Below are positions 26,831-35,018 of a stretch of 64,000 nt of DNA, piece after piece (positions within the stretch are counted from its first letter, which is position 1; every line of letters begins with the position of its first letter). Position numbers and translations under genes: made by a program. Origin of the DNA: Rhizobium phaseoli (GTDB lineage Bacteria; Pseudomonadota; Alphaproteobacteria; Rhizobiales; Rhizobiaceae); contig NZ_WUFT01000001.1 in NCBI RefSeq assembly GCF_010668805.1, positions 434,001-498,000 on the forward strand, given 5' to 3'. Below the pieces are notes generated by a model. The model had not been told where the DNA came from. It saw nothing but the letters and a program-made list of their open reading frames with translations, and did not search any database.

Positions 26831-27532
26831 CTATTGACTGGCCCAGATGATGCGGGCGATCCAATCGACGTCGGAAAGCTCGAGTGTGCGGTTGGCATGT
26901 TCGGGATTGAGCGACATCAGCTCGATCGATCGCGGGCTCTGGCGCAGCAGTACTTTGGCCATCACCTCGCCCGCGCATGTGCGCACCACGACGCGGTCGT
27001 TGCGGCGCACCTGCGCTCCCGGCGCGACGATTAGCACGTCACCGTCGCGGTAGAGCGGCATCATGCTTTCGCCCTGCACCTCCAGCGCATAGACGCCGGA
27101 TTTCTGTGTCGGGGCCGCCGGAAATTCCACCACGTCCCAGCCATGGCCGGCCGGAAAACCGCCATCGTCGAAAAAGCCGCCGGCGCCGGCCTGCGCGAAG
27201 CCGAGCAGCGGAATCGAGCTTCCCTGCGGCGGAAAGGCGTCGTCGGGCTCTCCGCCAAGCTCTCCGGCCAACTGCTTGGCCAGCTGTCCGGAAAGACCGG
27301 CATCCGGCCGCAAGAAGACGAGAAACTGCTCCATGCTCGCCCCGGTCGCACCGAGCACCTTGGCAATCGATTCCGTCGAAGGCCAGCGCAGCCGCCCGTC
27401 GGCGGAAAGCCGTTTCGACTTGTTGAAGGAGGTGGGGTCGAGCCCGGCGCGGCGCGCAAGACCGGATGGAGTCAGGTCATGCCGTTCGGCAAGCCTGTCG
27501 ATCGCTCCCCAGATCTGGTCGTGTGACAGCAT
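26831..27532 (-). CDS. S24 (LexA/CI-like) peptidase-domain transcriptional regulator
   Basis: The 233-residue protein has an N-terminal helix-turn-helix (about 10-70, with LTPSGLARRAGLDPTSFNKS). Its C-terminal S24 domain has Ser in GESMMPLYRDGD (about 156) and Lys in EVMAKVLLR (about 193), the expected serine-lysine dyad. An Ala-Gly pair at about 115-116 could be a self-cleavage site, as in LexA and CI. Targets are unknown; no phage genes surround it. It is followed after 11 bases by the thermonuclease-like gene. Confidence 0.88.
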   Translation of the reverse strand: MLSHDQIWGAIDRLAERHDLTPSGLARRAGLDPTSFNKSKRLSADGRLRWPSTESIAKVLGATGASMEQFLVFLRPDAGLSGQLAKQLAGELGGEPDDAFPPQGSSIPLLGFAQAGAGGFFDDGGFPAGHGWDVVEFPAAPTQKSGVYALEVQGESMMPLYRDGDVLIVAPGAQVRRNDRVVVRTCAGEVMAKVLLRQSPRSIELMSLNPEHANRTLELSDVDWIARIIWASQ

Positions 27533-27647
27533 ATGCGCCCGATTCCGTGCGGCTCGTGCATGCCGCGCTTAAACCAGGTCGAATATTAACTGACCGTGCC
27601 GCCCGAGTAAAGGTAAAGGAGGAATAAAATCCTGTTATTGAAAGTGT

Positions 27648-28295
27648 TTAGGCGACCATCGCCATATTGATCTTGCCGAGCTGGATGACCGCCTGGGTGC
27701 GGCTGTCGACGTCGAGTTTCAAGAGGATCGCCGAGACATGCGCCTTGATCGTCGCCTCGGAGACGCCGAGTTCATAGGCGATCTGCTTGTTCAGCAGGCC
27801 CTCGGCCAGCATGGTCAGCACCCGGCTTTGCTGCGGCGTCAGCGTATGCAGGCGGTGGATCAGGTCGGCGACATCGGGATCCTGCTCCTGCCCGTCGCGA
27901 TAGTTTTCCGGCGTGGCGATATCGCCGGCGAGCACCGTCTGGATGCTGCGGCGAATGCCCTCGATGCCGGAGGATTTGGAAATGAAGCCGGACGCGCCGA
28001 GTTCCAGCGCCCGGCGGATCGTCGTCGCATCGTCGCTTGCCGAGACGATGATGATCGGCAGGCTGGCGAATTCGGAGCGCAGCGCCATCAGGCCGGAAAA
28101 ACCGCTCACCCCGGGCATGGCGAGGTCGAGCAGCATCAGGTCGGCATCCGGATGGGCGCCTGCAGCCGTGCGCGCAGCGGCGAAATCGCCGGCCTCGACG
28201 ATCGCCTGCCGGCCTTCCATGCCGATCACCGCCTGACGCAGCGCATCCCGGAAAAGCGGATGATCGTCCGCAATGATGATGGTCTGTTCGTGCAT
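27648..28295 (-). CDS. LuxR/NarL-family response regulator
   Basis: In 215 residues, a receiver domain (Asp10-Asp11, phosphoacceptor Asp57 in LLDLAMPG, Lys107 in FISKSS) is joined to a LuxR-type helix-turn-helix (about 148-205, with LTPQQSRVLTMLAEGLLNKQIA). The start at 28295 follows GGGAGGGAG. No sensor kinase is adjacent. The hybrid kinase at the right edge of the window is of a type often paired with such regulators, but that link is speculation. Target genes are unknown. Confidence 0.9.
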   Translation of the reverse strand: MHEQTIIIADDHPLFRDALRQAVIGMEGRQAIVEAGDFAAARTAAGAHPDADLMLLDLAMPGVSGFSGLMALRSEFASLPIIIVSASDDATTIRRALELGASGFISKSSGIEGIRRSIQTVLAGDIATPENYRDGQEQDPDVADLIHRLHTLTPQQSRVLTMLAEGLLNKQIAYELGVSEATIKAHVSAILLKLDVDSRTQAVIQLGKINMAMVA

Positions 28296-28387
28296 CGAAA
28301 ACTCCCTCCCAAGAGCCCGATCATTGCCGGCGCGCGAACGCCATCCCTCCGCGTTCCATGCCGGCTTTCTCAAGTGATTATATCAGA

Positions 28388-28786
28388 TCAGGTCTTCTGC
28401 GGAAGGGGATTGACGTTTTCCTCAGCCTGGAACTCCTTCACCATCCCCATGAAACTCTTCATCATCTTCTCCATGATGCTGATCGAGCGGTCGACTTCGG
28501 CATCGCTCGGCAGCGCGCGCTGGATGGGGCCGCCTTGTTCCAGCTTCGTCACCCGCTCGGAAAGCCGGTCGAGTTCGTCCTCATAGGCCGCCCGTTCGTC
28601 GGCCGCCATCCGGCAGACCAGGGCGCCGTCCTTGTCCTGGCAGATCGACATTGCCCCGGTCTGCCGGTCGAGCCGGACGAAATGGTCGCCGCTCTTTTCC
28701 ACCTGGAAGCGGCTTGCATCGGCCTCGGCCGCCGCGGCGCCAAGCGGCAGGAGGGTAACGCCAAGTATCAGAACCAAAATCTTCAT
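28388..28786 (-). CDS. small periplasmic coiled-coil protein, unknown function
   Basis: The 132-residue protein has a signal peptide (residues 1-20, ending AAAAEA). A beta segment with DRQTGAMSICQDKDG suggests one disulfide pair (Cys near 49 and 58). Then comes a helical stretch (about 65-85) with heptad-like spacing and an amphipathic C-terminal helix rich in Met. A perfect ribosome site (GGAGGATGAG) precedes the ATG. The family is not recognised beyond being a conserved rhizobial-type small exported protein. It lies upstream of the response regulator on the same strand, 92 bases apart. Confidence 0.78.
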   Translation of the reverse strand: MKILVLILGVTLLPLGAAAAEADASRFQVEKSGDHFVRLDRQTGAMSICQDKDGALVCRMAADERAAYEDELDRLSERVTKLEQGGPIQRALPSDAEVDRSISIMEKMMKSFMGMVKEFQAEENVNPLPQKT

Positions 28787-28901
28787 CGTCTCATCCTCCG
28801 GAATTTTTTTCTGCCGATCCCGTTTTTAACGGCCGGGGCGTGGACATCGCCGCCTCTTTCCGGCAAAGCGCTGGTGATCGAGGACCAGCAATCGCGAGGC
28901 C

Positions 28902-29258
28902 ATGATGAGCGTGACACCGACCCTTTACAAGATCGTGACGGAAACGCTCTGGCAGCAAGCCAGACAAACCGGCATTTTTCATGGCGCCGGCATCGATCTC
29001 AAGGATGGCTTCATCCATTTCTCCACAGCCGATCAGGTGAAGCAGACCGCGGCGCTGTATTTTGCCGGCCAGTCCGGCCTGCTGCTGATTGCCGTCGATG
29101 GCGGGGGTTTTGGCGATAAGCTGGTGTTCGAACCCTCGCGCGGCGGCGATCTCTTTCCGCATCTCTATGCCGACCTGCCGCTTGAAGCCGTGCTCTCGGA
29201 AGTACCGCTGCCGCTCGACGAGACCGGCGCCCATGTCTTCCCGGAGCTGCAGCCATGA
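28902..29258 (+). CDS. DUF952 family protein
   Basis: The 118-residue protein matches DUF952 by its segments LYKIVTETLW, GIDLKDGFIHFSTADQV, and FPHLYADLPLEAV. The family adopts a compact alpha/beta fold and has no settled biochemical role. Its stop overlaps the pyrD start (ATGA), so the two are translationally coupled, an arrangement common in Rhizobiales. Two adjacent ATG codons are possible starts. Confidence 0.88.
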   Translation: MMSVTPTLYKIVTETLWQQARQTGIFHGAGIDLKDGFIHFSTADQVKQTAALYFAGQSGLLLIAVDGGGFGDKLVFEPSRGGDLFPHLYADLPLEAVLSEVPLPLDETGAHVFPELQP

Positions 29259-30343
29259 TTGATCCCTTCAAGCGCCTCGCCCGCAAGGGTCTCTTCCTGT
29301 TCGATCCGGAAACGGCGCATGGCATGTCGATCGCCGCGCTGAAATCCGGCCTGGTGCCGGCCTGCCAGCTCACCCCCGATCCGCGCCTGCGCCAGACCGT
29401 CGCCGGACTCGTCTTCGAAAACCCGCTCGGCATGGCCGCTGGCTACGACAAGAATGCCGAGGTGCCGGAAGCGCTCTTGAAACTCGGTTTCGGCTTTACC
29501 GAAATCGGCACGGTGACGCCGAAGCCGCAATCCGGCAATCCGCGGCCACGCATCTTCCGCCTGGTCGAGGATGAAGCCGTCATCAATCGCCTCGGCTTCA
29601 ACAATGAAGGCCATGAGGCGGCTTTCGTGCGCCTTGCCGCGTTGAGCGGCAAGGGCATGGTCGGCGTCAATATCGGCGCCAACAAGGACAGCGACGATCG
29701 CATCGCCGATTACGTCGCCGGCATCCGCCGTTTTCATTCAGTGGCGCGGTATTTCACCGCCAACATCTCTTCGCCGAACACGCCGGGCCTGCGCGACCTG
29801 CAGGCGCGTGAAAGCCTGGCGGCGCTGCTGTCATCAGTGCTGGCGGCGCGCGACGAGGCAGCAGCGACATCCGGCCGCAAGGTCCCGGTCTTTCTGAAGA
29901 TCGCTCCTGATCTGACCGAGGAAGGCATGGACGATATCGCCGCGGAAGCGCTGTCGCATGCGCTGGATGGCCTGATCGTCTCCAACACCACGCTGTCGCG
30001 CGACGGCCTCAAGGATCAGCGTCAGGCGACGGAAATGGGCGGCCTTTCCGGCGTGCCGCTGTTCGAAAAATCGACTTCGGTGCTCGCCAGGATGCGCAAG
30101 CGTGTCGGCGCCGCGCTGCCGATCATCGGCGTCGGCGGTGTCTCCTCGGCCGAAACCGCGCTGGAAAAGATCAGGGCGGGCGCCGATCTCGTCCAGCTTT
30201 ATTCCTGCATGGTCTATGAAGGCCCAGGTCTGGCCGGCGATATCGTCCGCGGCCTCTCCAAACTCCTGGATCGCGAAAAGGCCGGCTCGATCCGCGACTT
30301 GCGCGACACAAGGCTGGACTACTGGGCGGCCCGAAAAGCCTGA
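29255..30343 (+). CDS. pyrD: quinone-dependent dihydroorotate dehydrogenase PyrD (class 2)
   Basis: PyrD oxidises dihydroorotate to orotate in pyrimidine synthesis, passing electrons to membrane quinone. The 362-residue protein has the class 2 N-terminal amphipathic helices for membrane contact (residues 1-45), then the FMN barrel. Typical segments are NPLGMAAGYDKNAE, NRLGFNNEG, NISSPNTPGLR with the catalytic serine region downstream, and GVGGVSSAETA. It follows DUF952 with a 4-base overlap. Its end overlaps the convergent MATE gene by 25 bases. Confidence 0.96.
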   Translation: MIDPFKRLARKGLFLFDPETAHGMSIAALKSGLVPACQLTPDPRLRQTVAGLVFENPLGMAAGYDKNAEVPEALLKLGFGFTEIGTVTPKPQSGNPRPRIFRLVEDEAVINRLGFNNEGHEAAFVRLAALSGKGMVGVNIGANKDSDDRIADYVAGIRRFHSVARYFTANISSPNTPGLRDLQARESLAALLSSVLAARDEAAATSGRKVPVFLKIAPDLTEEGMDDIAAEALSHALDGLIVSNTTLSRDGLKDQRQATEMGGLSGVPLFEKSTSVLARMRKRVGAALPIIGVGGVSSAETALEKIRAGADLVQLYSCMVYEGPGLAGDIVRGLSKLLDREKAGSIRDLRDTRLDYWAARKA

Positions 30344-31665
30344 TCGGCCCGCGGCTTGACGAGTATCGCCAGGAAAAAGCCGCGGAAGAGCAGGAAGGCG
30401 TTCATTGCCAGCCACAGGCCGTGATTGCCAAAGAGCGGCACGAAGACGGCGAGCATCAGCAGATAACCGGCAAAGGACATCAGCATCCGGTTGCGCATCT
30501 CGGCCGACCATGTGGCGCCGATGAAGACCCCATCCATCAGGAAGGCGAGCGCGCCCGTCAACCCGGTCACCGCCGCCCAGGGCAGGTAGCTCGCTGCCGC
30601 CTGCCGCACCTCCGGTGGGGTCGTCAGCACCGAGATCAGCCAGGGCCCGGCGAGGAAGAAGAAGGCGGAAACGATCGCTGCCAGTCCGAAGGACCACAAG
30701 ATGGTCAGCTTCAGTCCGCGGTCGAAGGCCGGCCGGTAACGTGCACCGATCGCCCGGCCGGTGATCTGCTCGGCGGCATTGGCAAGCCCGTCGAGATAGT
30801 AGCTGGAGAGCAGGACGAAATTCATCAGCACCGCATTGGCGGCAAGGGTGACGGCGCCGAAACCGGTGCCGATCCGGGTCATGATGGTGAAGGCACCGAT
30901 CAGCACGAAGGTGCGGATCAGGATATCGCGGTTGAGCGCGAAAAGTTCCGCCAGCCGATGCCGCGAAAAGATCTCCGCCCATGCCGGCCGCTCGGCCCTG
31001 GCAAAGCCGCCGAGCACGATGAAAAGCCCGGCGAGCGCGCCGGCCGTCTCGCCGGCCATCGTTCCCCAGGCGACCCCCGCCACGCCCCAATCGAGCGTCA
31101 GGCCGAGATAGATGGACAGCAGGATGTTGATGCCGTTGATGATTGCCTGCAGCAGCAGCCCGATCTTGCCCTGTCCGCGCCCGAGCACGAAGCCGAGGAT
31201 GGCGTAATTCCCCAGTGCAGCCGGTGCGGCGAGGATGCGGATCGAAAAATAGGTGCTGGTCGCCTCGGCGATCGCGCCTTCCGCGCCCATCAGCCGCAAC
31301 CCAGCCGCACTCAGCAGCGGCGAAAGACAGAGCAGCGCCAATCCGCAGCCGAGCGCCGAAATCATCGCCCGGGAGAAGACCGCCTGCTGCTCGTGCCCAT
31401 CCCGCCGGCCATAGGCCTGCGCCATCAGACCGGTCGTCGAGGCGCGCAGGAAGTTGAAGCTGCCCATGATCAGATCGAACAGCATCGCGCCGATCGCCAG
31501 CCCCGCCAACGCTTCCGGATCACCCATACGGCCGACGACGGCGGTATTCGTCAGCCCGAGCATCGGCGTCGTCATGAAGCCGAGCGTCATCGGAATGGCG
31601 ATCGACAGCACCAGCCGGTGCGTCACATCGAAAGCGAATCTGTTGTCGTTGCTGCGCGTATCCAT
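30319..31665 (-). CDS. MATE family efflux transporter
   Basis: The 448-residue integral membrane protein has about twelve hydrophobic segments in two similar halves, as in multidrug and toxic-compound extrusion (Na+/H+ antiport) proteins of the DinF/NorM type. Conserved segments include PMLGLTNTAVVGRMGDPEALAG near the start. It shares its last 25 bases with the pyrD 3' end on the opposite strand. The start at 31665 follows AAGGCTGG and fits homologues; an upstream in-frame start is discarded. Substrate unknown. Confidence 0.93.
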   Translation of the reverse strand: MDTRSNDNRFAFDVTHRLVLSIAIPMTLGFMTTPMLGLTNTAVVGRMGDPEALAGLAIGAMLFDLIMGSFNFLRASTTGLMAQAYGRRDGHEQQAVFSRAMISALGCGLALLCLSPLLSAAGLRLMGAEGAIAEATSTYFSIRILAAPAALGNYAILGFVLGRGQGKIGLLLQAIINGINILLSIYLGLTLDWGVAGVAWGTMAGETAGALAGLFIVLGGFARAERPAWAEIFSRHRLAELFALNRDILIRTFVLIGAFTIMTRIGTGFGAVTLAANAVLMNFVLLSSYYLDGLANAAEQITGRAIGARYRPAFDRGLKLTILWSFGLAAIVSAFFFLAGPWLISVLTTPPEVRQAAASYLPWAAVTGLTGALAFLMDGVFIGATWSAEMRNRMLMSFAGYLLMLAVFVPLFGNHGLWLAMNAFLLFRGFFLAILVKPRADQAFRAAQ

Positions 31666-31693
31666 GCCAGCCTTATCTCGAGGCCGAATCGCC

Positions 31694-32191
31694 TCAGCTG
31701 GAAAGCACCATGGCCCAATAGGGCAGGTTCCTGGAAGATGCATTATGGGCGACGGCGACGCCGAGGCCGTCATAGCGCCCGAGCATATTTTCCAGATGAT
31801 GCGGCGAGTTGATCCAAGCCGTCACAACGGCATCGACGCTCTGCTGGCCGGAAGCTATATTCTCAGCCGCCGGCAGCTGGACGCCGCTCGCTTTGACCCG
31901 TGCCCCGAAACTGTCGGTCAGCCCCATCAGATGCGCCATCTTGCCGGCGCTCGCCATGCGTTTGGCCTGGAACAAGGCGGCCGTGCTCGCCGCCGGATCG
32001 ACAGCTAGCGGCGGCAGACCGTTCTTCGCCCTCAGCTGGTTGACCAGCGGCAATACGCTCGCCGTTTCGTCCTCGCCGTTCGACGGCGTGCCGGCAAGGT
32101 GCGGGGTGGTGGTGCAGCCGGCGATGCCGGCGGCAAGCGAAAGCCCGGAAAAGATGAGCAGGCTGCGTCTGGAAAGATCGATCGATGTCAT
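31694..32191 (-). CDS. CAP/SCP-domain lipoprotein
   Basis: The 165-residue protein starts with a lipoprotein signal (LLIFSGLSLAAGIAGC) preceded by SRRS, a possible twin-Arg-like feature, then a CAP (cysteine-rich secretory/PR-1) domain. Motifs are QLRAKNGLPPL, AENIASGQQS and the SPHHLENML helix with the conserved His and Asn. Bacterial CAP proteins are extracytoplasmic with mostly unknown roles. It starts one base after the DUF6460 gene, so they form an operon, and precedes the MATE gene by 28 bases. Confidence 0.9.
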   Translation of the reverse strand: MTSIDLSRRSLLIFSGLSLAAGIAGCTTTPHLAGTPSNGEDETASVLPLVNQLRAKNGLPPLAVDPAASTAALFQAKRMASAGKMAHLMGLTDSFGARVKASGVQLPAAENIASGQQSVDAVVTAWINSPHHLENMLGRYDGLGVAVAHNASSRNLPYWAMVLSS

Positions 32192-32192
32192 G

Positions 32193-32459
32193 TTACCGGC
32201 GATAGCTGAAAAGGCGAAGGATGACGAAGAGCGGGATGACGATCGTCGCCCCGAGCAGGAGATAGTCGCCGACGCGCCCGAGCGCCGAGAAACCCCGATG
32301 CCAGATTTCCAGGATGAAGTCCCGGAACCCATAGATGATGTTCCACGGCGTCAGGCCAAAGACCGTCATGACGAAACCGACGATCAGCGACACGACGATA
32401 AGCTTTATCAATGTGCGGGCGAAGGAATCGCCGAGGAACTTGTTCACCTGATCGGACAT
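32193..32459 (-). CDS. small two-helix inner-membrane protein (DUF6460-like)
   Basis: The 88-residue protein has two membrane segments (about 21-40 and 65-84) joined by an amphipathic loop with WNIIYGFRDFILEIW. It resembles DUF6460 proteins of Rhizobiales, of unknown role. The ATG at 32459 follows AGGAGATGG; longer upstream frames are not coding. Stop and start of the next gene are one base apart, suggesting coupling to the CAP lipoprotein. Confidence 0.85.
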   Translation of the reverse strand: MSDQVNKFLGDSFARTLIKLIVVSLIVGFVMTVFGLTPWNIIYGFRDFILEIWHRGFSALGRVGDYLLLGATIVIPLFVILRLFSYRR

Positions 32460-32600
32460 GCGCCATCTCCTGTTTGCCCTTGGAATAAGGTTGCGGCGTT
32501 CTACCCGCAAGCCCTTTCCGGAATTGGCTGCTTCGCCTGTGAAATAGGACTTGAGTTTTTTTGTGGCCGCCGCCAAATGCGGGCAAACCAAGGTTGAATT

Positions 32601-33533
32601 ATGCAGTCCCACCAGCTTTCCTCAGGCGATGTCATCGCCGACCGCCGCGCCGATTATGCCCGCATGCTCGAAGAAGGCGGTGAGCCGGAGGCGGCGGCCG
32701 AGCTGATGGAGCAGGCCCTCGAACTCGTGCCCGGCTGGGCCGCCGGCTGGTATCGCCTCGCCACCTATCGCGAAAAGGCGGGCAAGAGCGATGCCGCGAT
32801 CGAAGCCTATCGCAGCACGCTCGCCCTCGATCCTGAAGATATCTTCGGCGCCGCCCTCAAGCTCGCCCTTCTCGGCGACGTCGCCACACCCGATCGGCCG
32901 CCGAGCCGTTATGTCGAGCGCCTGTTCGACGACTATGCCGACCGTTTCGAATCAGCGCTGGTCGAAAAACTCGATTACAGCGTCCCGCAGAAGCTCGCAG
33001 CCCTCGTCGCGTCCACCGGCAGGCAATACCGATTGGCCGTTGATCTCGGCTGCGGCACCGGCCTGCTCGGCCCGGAAATCCGTGGCCGTGTCAGCCGCCT
33101 CGAAGGCTTCGACCTCTCGCAGAACATGCTGGCCAAAGCCGCCGAGAAGCAGGTCTATGACAGTCTCGCCCAGGCCGATTTGTCGCTGGTACCGGATCTC
33201 TCCAGTCTCTTTGCCGATGCCGCGCGCCATCGCGCTGATCTGGTGACGGCCGCTGACGTTCTGATGTATCTCGGCAATCTCGAAAGCGTCTTTGCCATCG
33301 TCGAAGACCTCGCCTCCACTGGTGCCGACATCGCCTTTTCCGTCGAGGATGCGGGGGAGGGCGACGGCTTTCATCTCGCCCCATCGCTGCGTTACGCCCA
33401 TTCGGAAGCCTATGTGCGGAAGCTGCTCGCCCGTCACGGTCTCGAAATCCTTGAGATCGTCAAAACGGTCATTCGCAAAGATGGCGGCAAACCGGTTGCC
33501 GGCATTCTGTTTCTTACGCGAAAGTCTGCGTGA
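32601..33533 (+). CDS. TPR-containing class I SAM-dependent methyltransferase
   Basis: The 310-residue protein joins two TPR units (about 20-95, GWAAGWYRLATYREKAGKSD) to a Rossmann methyltransferase domain with motif I LAVDLGCGTGLLG (about 145-157) and an acidic residue in GFDLSQNML. The TPR part suggests a protein or assembled substrate. Homologues exist widely in Rhizobiales without a proven target. It is divergent from DUF6460 and alone on its strand. Confidence 0.9.
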   Translation: MQSHQLSSGDVIADRRADYARMLEEGGEPEAAAELMEQALELVPGWAAGWYRLATYREKAGKSDAAIEAYRSTLALDPEDIFGAALKLALLGDVATPDRPPSRYVERLFDDYADRFESALVEKLDYSVPQKLAALVASTGRQYRLAVDLGCGTGLLGPEIRGRVSRLEGFDLSQNMLAKAAEKQVYDSLAQADLSLVPDLSSLFADAARHRADLVTAADVLMYLGNLESVFAIVEDLASTGADIAFSVEDAGEGDGFHLAPSLRYAHSEAYVRKLLARHGLEILEIVKTVIRKDGGKPVAGILFLTRKSA

Positions 33534-33557
33534 GCGAATATTTCTTGCGATGTTTTT

Positions 33558-33580
33558 ATAGGTCAGTATTGCTTACCTAT
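33558..33580. promoter_or_regulatory. candidate operator palindrome before YitT gene 1
   Basis: Arms ATAGGT and ACCTAT, 11 bases apart, with an inner AG/CT match. It lies between the methyltransferase and the first yitT gene, 160 bases from the latter. The regulator is unknown. Confidence 0.4.
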
Positions 33581-33741
33581 TTCGCTTGATCGGCTCACCG
33601 AAAAACCCGATACTGCACCGCATCGGCAGCGAGCCCAGCAATAAACGCCAAGGCGCTCAAGCTCATTTCATAACCCAAAATTTCGCCGCGCCCGGGCTTT
33701 CCGGCGTGTTCTTGAACTCGTCTGCCGTGGAGACTGGCGAC

Positions 33742-34380
33742 ATGACACAGCTCATCAATGCCCTTGGCGGCTTCTGGAATGCCAGCGCCACGCGCCATGC
33801 CCCGATCGAAGATGTGCAGGGCATATTCTCCGGCAGCCTCGTCGCCGCCCTCGGCCTCTACGTGCTTGCCAGCGCCGGGCTTCTCACCGGCAGCACCGCC
33901 GGTGTGGCCTTCCTTCTGCATTATGCCTTCGGCGTCAATTTCGGCCTTGCCTTCTTCCTGCTCAACCTGCCGTTCTTCTGGCTCTCCTGGAAGCGTCTCG
34001 GCATGGCTTTCACCATCAAGACCTTCATCGCCATCGGCCTGACTTCGGTGCTATCAGACGTGCAGTCGCGCTTCTTCTCCATTTCGAGCATCCATCCGGC
34101 CTGGGCAGCCCTTCTCGGCGGCCTGCTGCTCGGCTTCGGCGTGCTGGCGCTCTATCGCCACCGCGCCAGCCTCGGCGGCGTCGGCATTCTCGGCGTCTAC
34201 CTGCAGGAGCGTTTCGGCATCCGCGCCGGCCTCGTCCAACTCGCCATCGACCTATGCGTGCTCGCCGCCGCCTTCCTCGTCACCACGCCGCCAGTGGTCT
34301 TCTATTCCGTCCTCGGCGCCGTCGTCCTCAACCTCTTCGTCGCCATCAATCATCGGGCTGACAGGTACATCGCGCTCTAA
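33742..34380 (+). CDS. YitT family membrane protein, paralogue 1
   Basis: The 212-residue protein has about six membrane segments of the YitT/YczE type. The conserved loops are AGLLTGSTAGVAFLLHY and ALYRHRASLGGVGILG, and the end is INHRADRYIAL. YitT-type proteins are widespread and of unsettled function. The ATG at 33742 follows GGAGACTGG. A close paralogue lies at 36123-36755, about half identical by eye, with the RHRASLGG loop and the FTIKTF segment kept. Confidence 0.88.
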   Translation: MTQLINALGGFWNASATRHAPIEDVQGIFSGSLVAALGLYVLASAGLLTGSTAGVAFLLHYAFGVNFGLAFFLLNLPFFWLSWKRLGMAFTIKTFIAIGLTSVLSDVQSRFFSISSIHPAWAALLGGLLLGFGVLALYRHRASLGGVGILGVYLQERFGIRAGLVQLAIDLCVLAAAFLVTTPPVVFYSVLGAVVLNLFVAINHRADRYIAL

Positions 34381-34478
34381 CATTACAAATCGGTAAGGCA
34401 TTCTAAACAAACCGTAACTTGCCTCTGCTCAGCCATGACGCGACACTGCTTCCTGCGCCGGATTTGATGAGGTGAGTT

Positions 34479-34646
34479 ATGTCAGATTTGGAAAAGCTTG
34501 TGAGACGCCGCATGCAGGAAGAATACGCCAAAGGCGCTTCCGCAGAGGAAATCGCGAAAGTCGTCCGCGATCTCTTCAACAGCATCGACCTTTCGTGCCC
34601 ATCGCCTGATGCCGTTGCCGTGCGAGCCACTCAGAATTACGAGTGA
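34479..34646 (+). CDS. 55-residue acidic helical protein, unknown function
   Basis: The frame begins at ATG 34479 behind GATGAGGTGAG and ends with TGA at 34644-34646. It reads MSDLEKLVRRRMQEEYAKG, then SAEEIAKVVRDLFNSID and a short tail. The first 40 residues form an amphipathic, highly charged helical hairpin. A nine-pair hairpin follows 13 bases after the stop. No family is recognised; clean codon use and a ribosome site support a real gene. Confidence 0.6.
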   Translation: MSDLEKLVRRRMQEEYAKGASAEEIAKVVRDLFNSIDLSCPSPDAVAVRATQNYE

Positions 34647-34658
34647 CCCTATATTCAA

Positions 34659-34681
34659 CCGACCCGAGATTTTCGGGTCGG
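34659..34681 (+). terminator. hairpin after the 55-residue gene
   Basis: A perfect nine-pair stem CCGACCCGA/TCGGGTCGG with loop GATTT follows the stop codon at 13 bases. It has no T-run, so it is a transcript-end or stabilising hairpin rather than a standard terminator. Confidence 0.5.
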
Positions 34682-34800
34682 TCGCGGGGATGCCATCATA
34701 AAGGCGCCCGTAGGGCCGATGATGGAGCTGATAAGCCCACGTAAAAATCGCAGTGGCGCCCCGATTCCTCGCTGCTCTTGCTCCACAAACCACCCCACAC

Positions 34801-34890
34801 TCCGTCCTCCTCGGGCTTGACCCGAGGATCCACGCTGGCCTCCATCGGGCGGGGCGTGGATCCCAGGCTCAAGGCCTGGGATGACGGAGG
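34801..34890. repeat. double-palindrome element, copy D2, in a 372-base gap
   Basis: Two hairpins sit side by side: TCCTCGGG/CCCGAGGA with loop CTTGA-type at 34808-34828, and CCCAGGC/GCCTGGG with loop TCAAG at 34862-34880. They are bracketed by CCGTC and GACGG. The same design occurs at 44277-44362 and, with the halves swapped, at 17.3-17.5 kb. The rest of the 34647-35018 gap shows no gene. Confidence 0.75.
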
Positions 34891-35018
34891 TTGGGGGCTG
34901 TTTTGCCAAACTCGCCGTTGATGCAGCGGATGGCACGTCGCACTTCCTGGCTCAACGCGGTGCCGTGTGGCCCCGCGTTTGCTTGGGTTGAACTGGTCTC
35001 AACCCGGTGGCATTGGCC

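Noticed and set aside
26831-27532. Prophage or integrated element around the S24 repressor
   Set aside because: No integrase, structural, lysis or attachment sequences lie near; neighbours are ordinary chromosomal genes.
27601-27650. Possible small plus-strand gene after AAAGGAGGAAT
   Set aside because: The only nearby frame starts at TTG and ends after about ten codons; the ribosome-like site is probably coincidence.
30421-31812. 463-codon plus-strand open frame
   Set aside because: Antisense of the MATE transporter with D/H/Q-rich shadow sequence.
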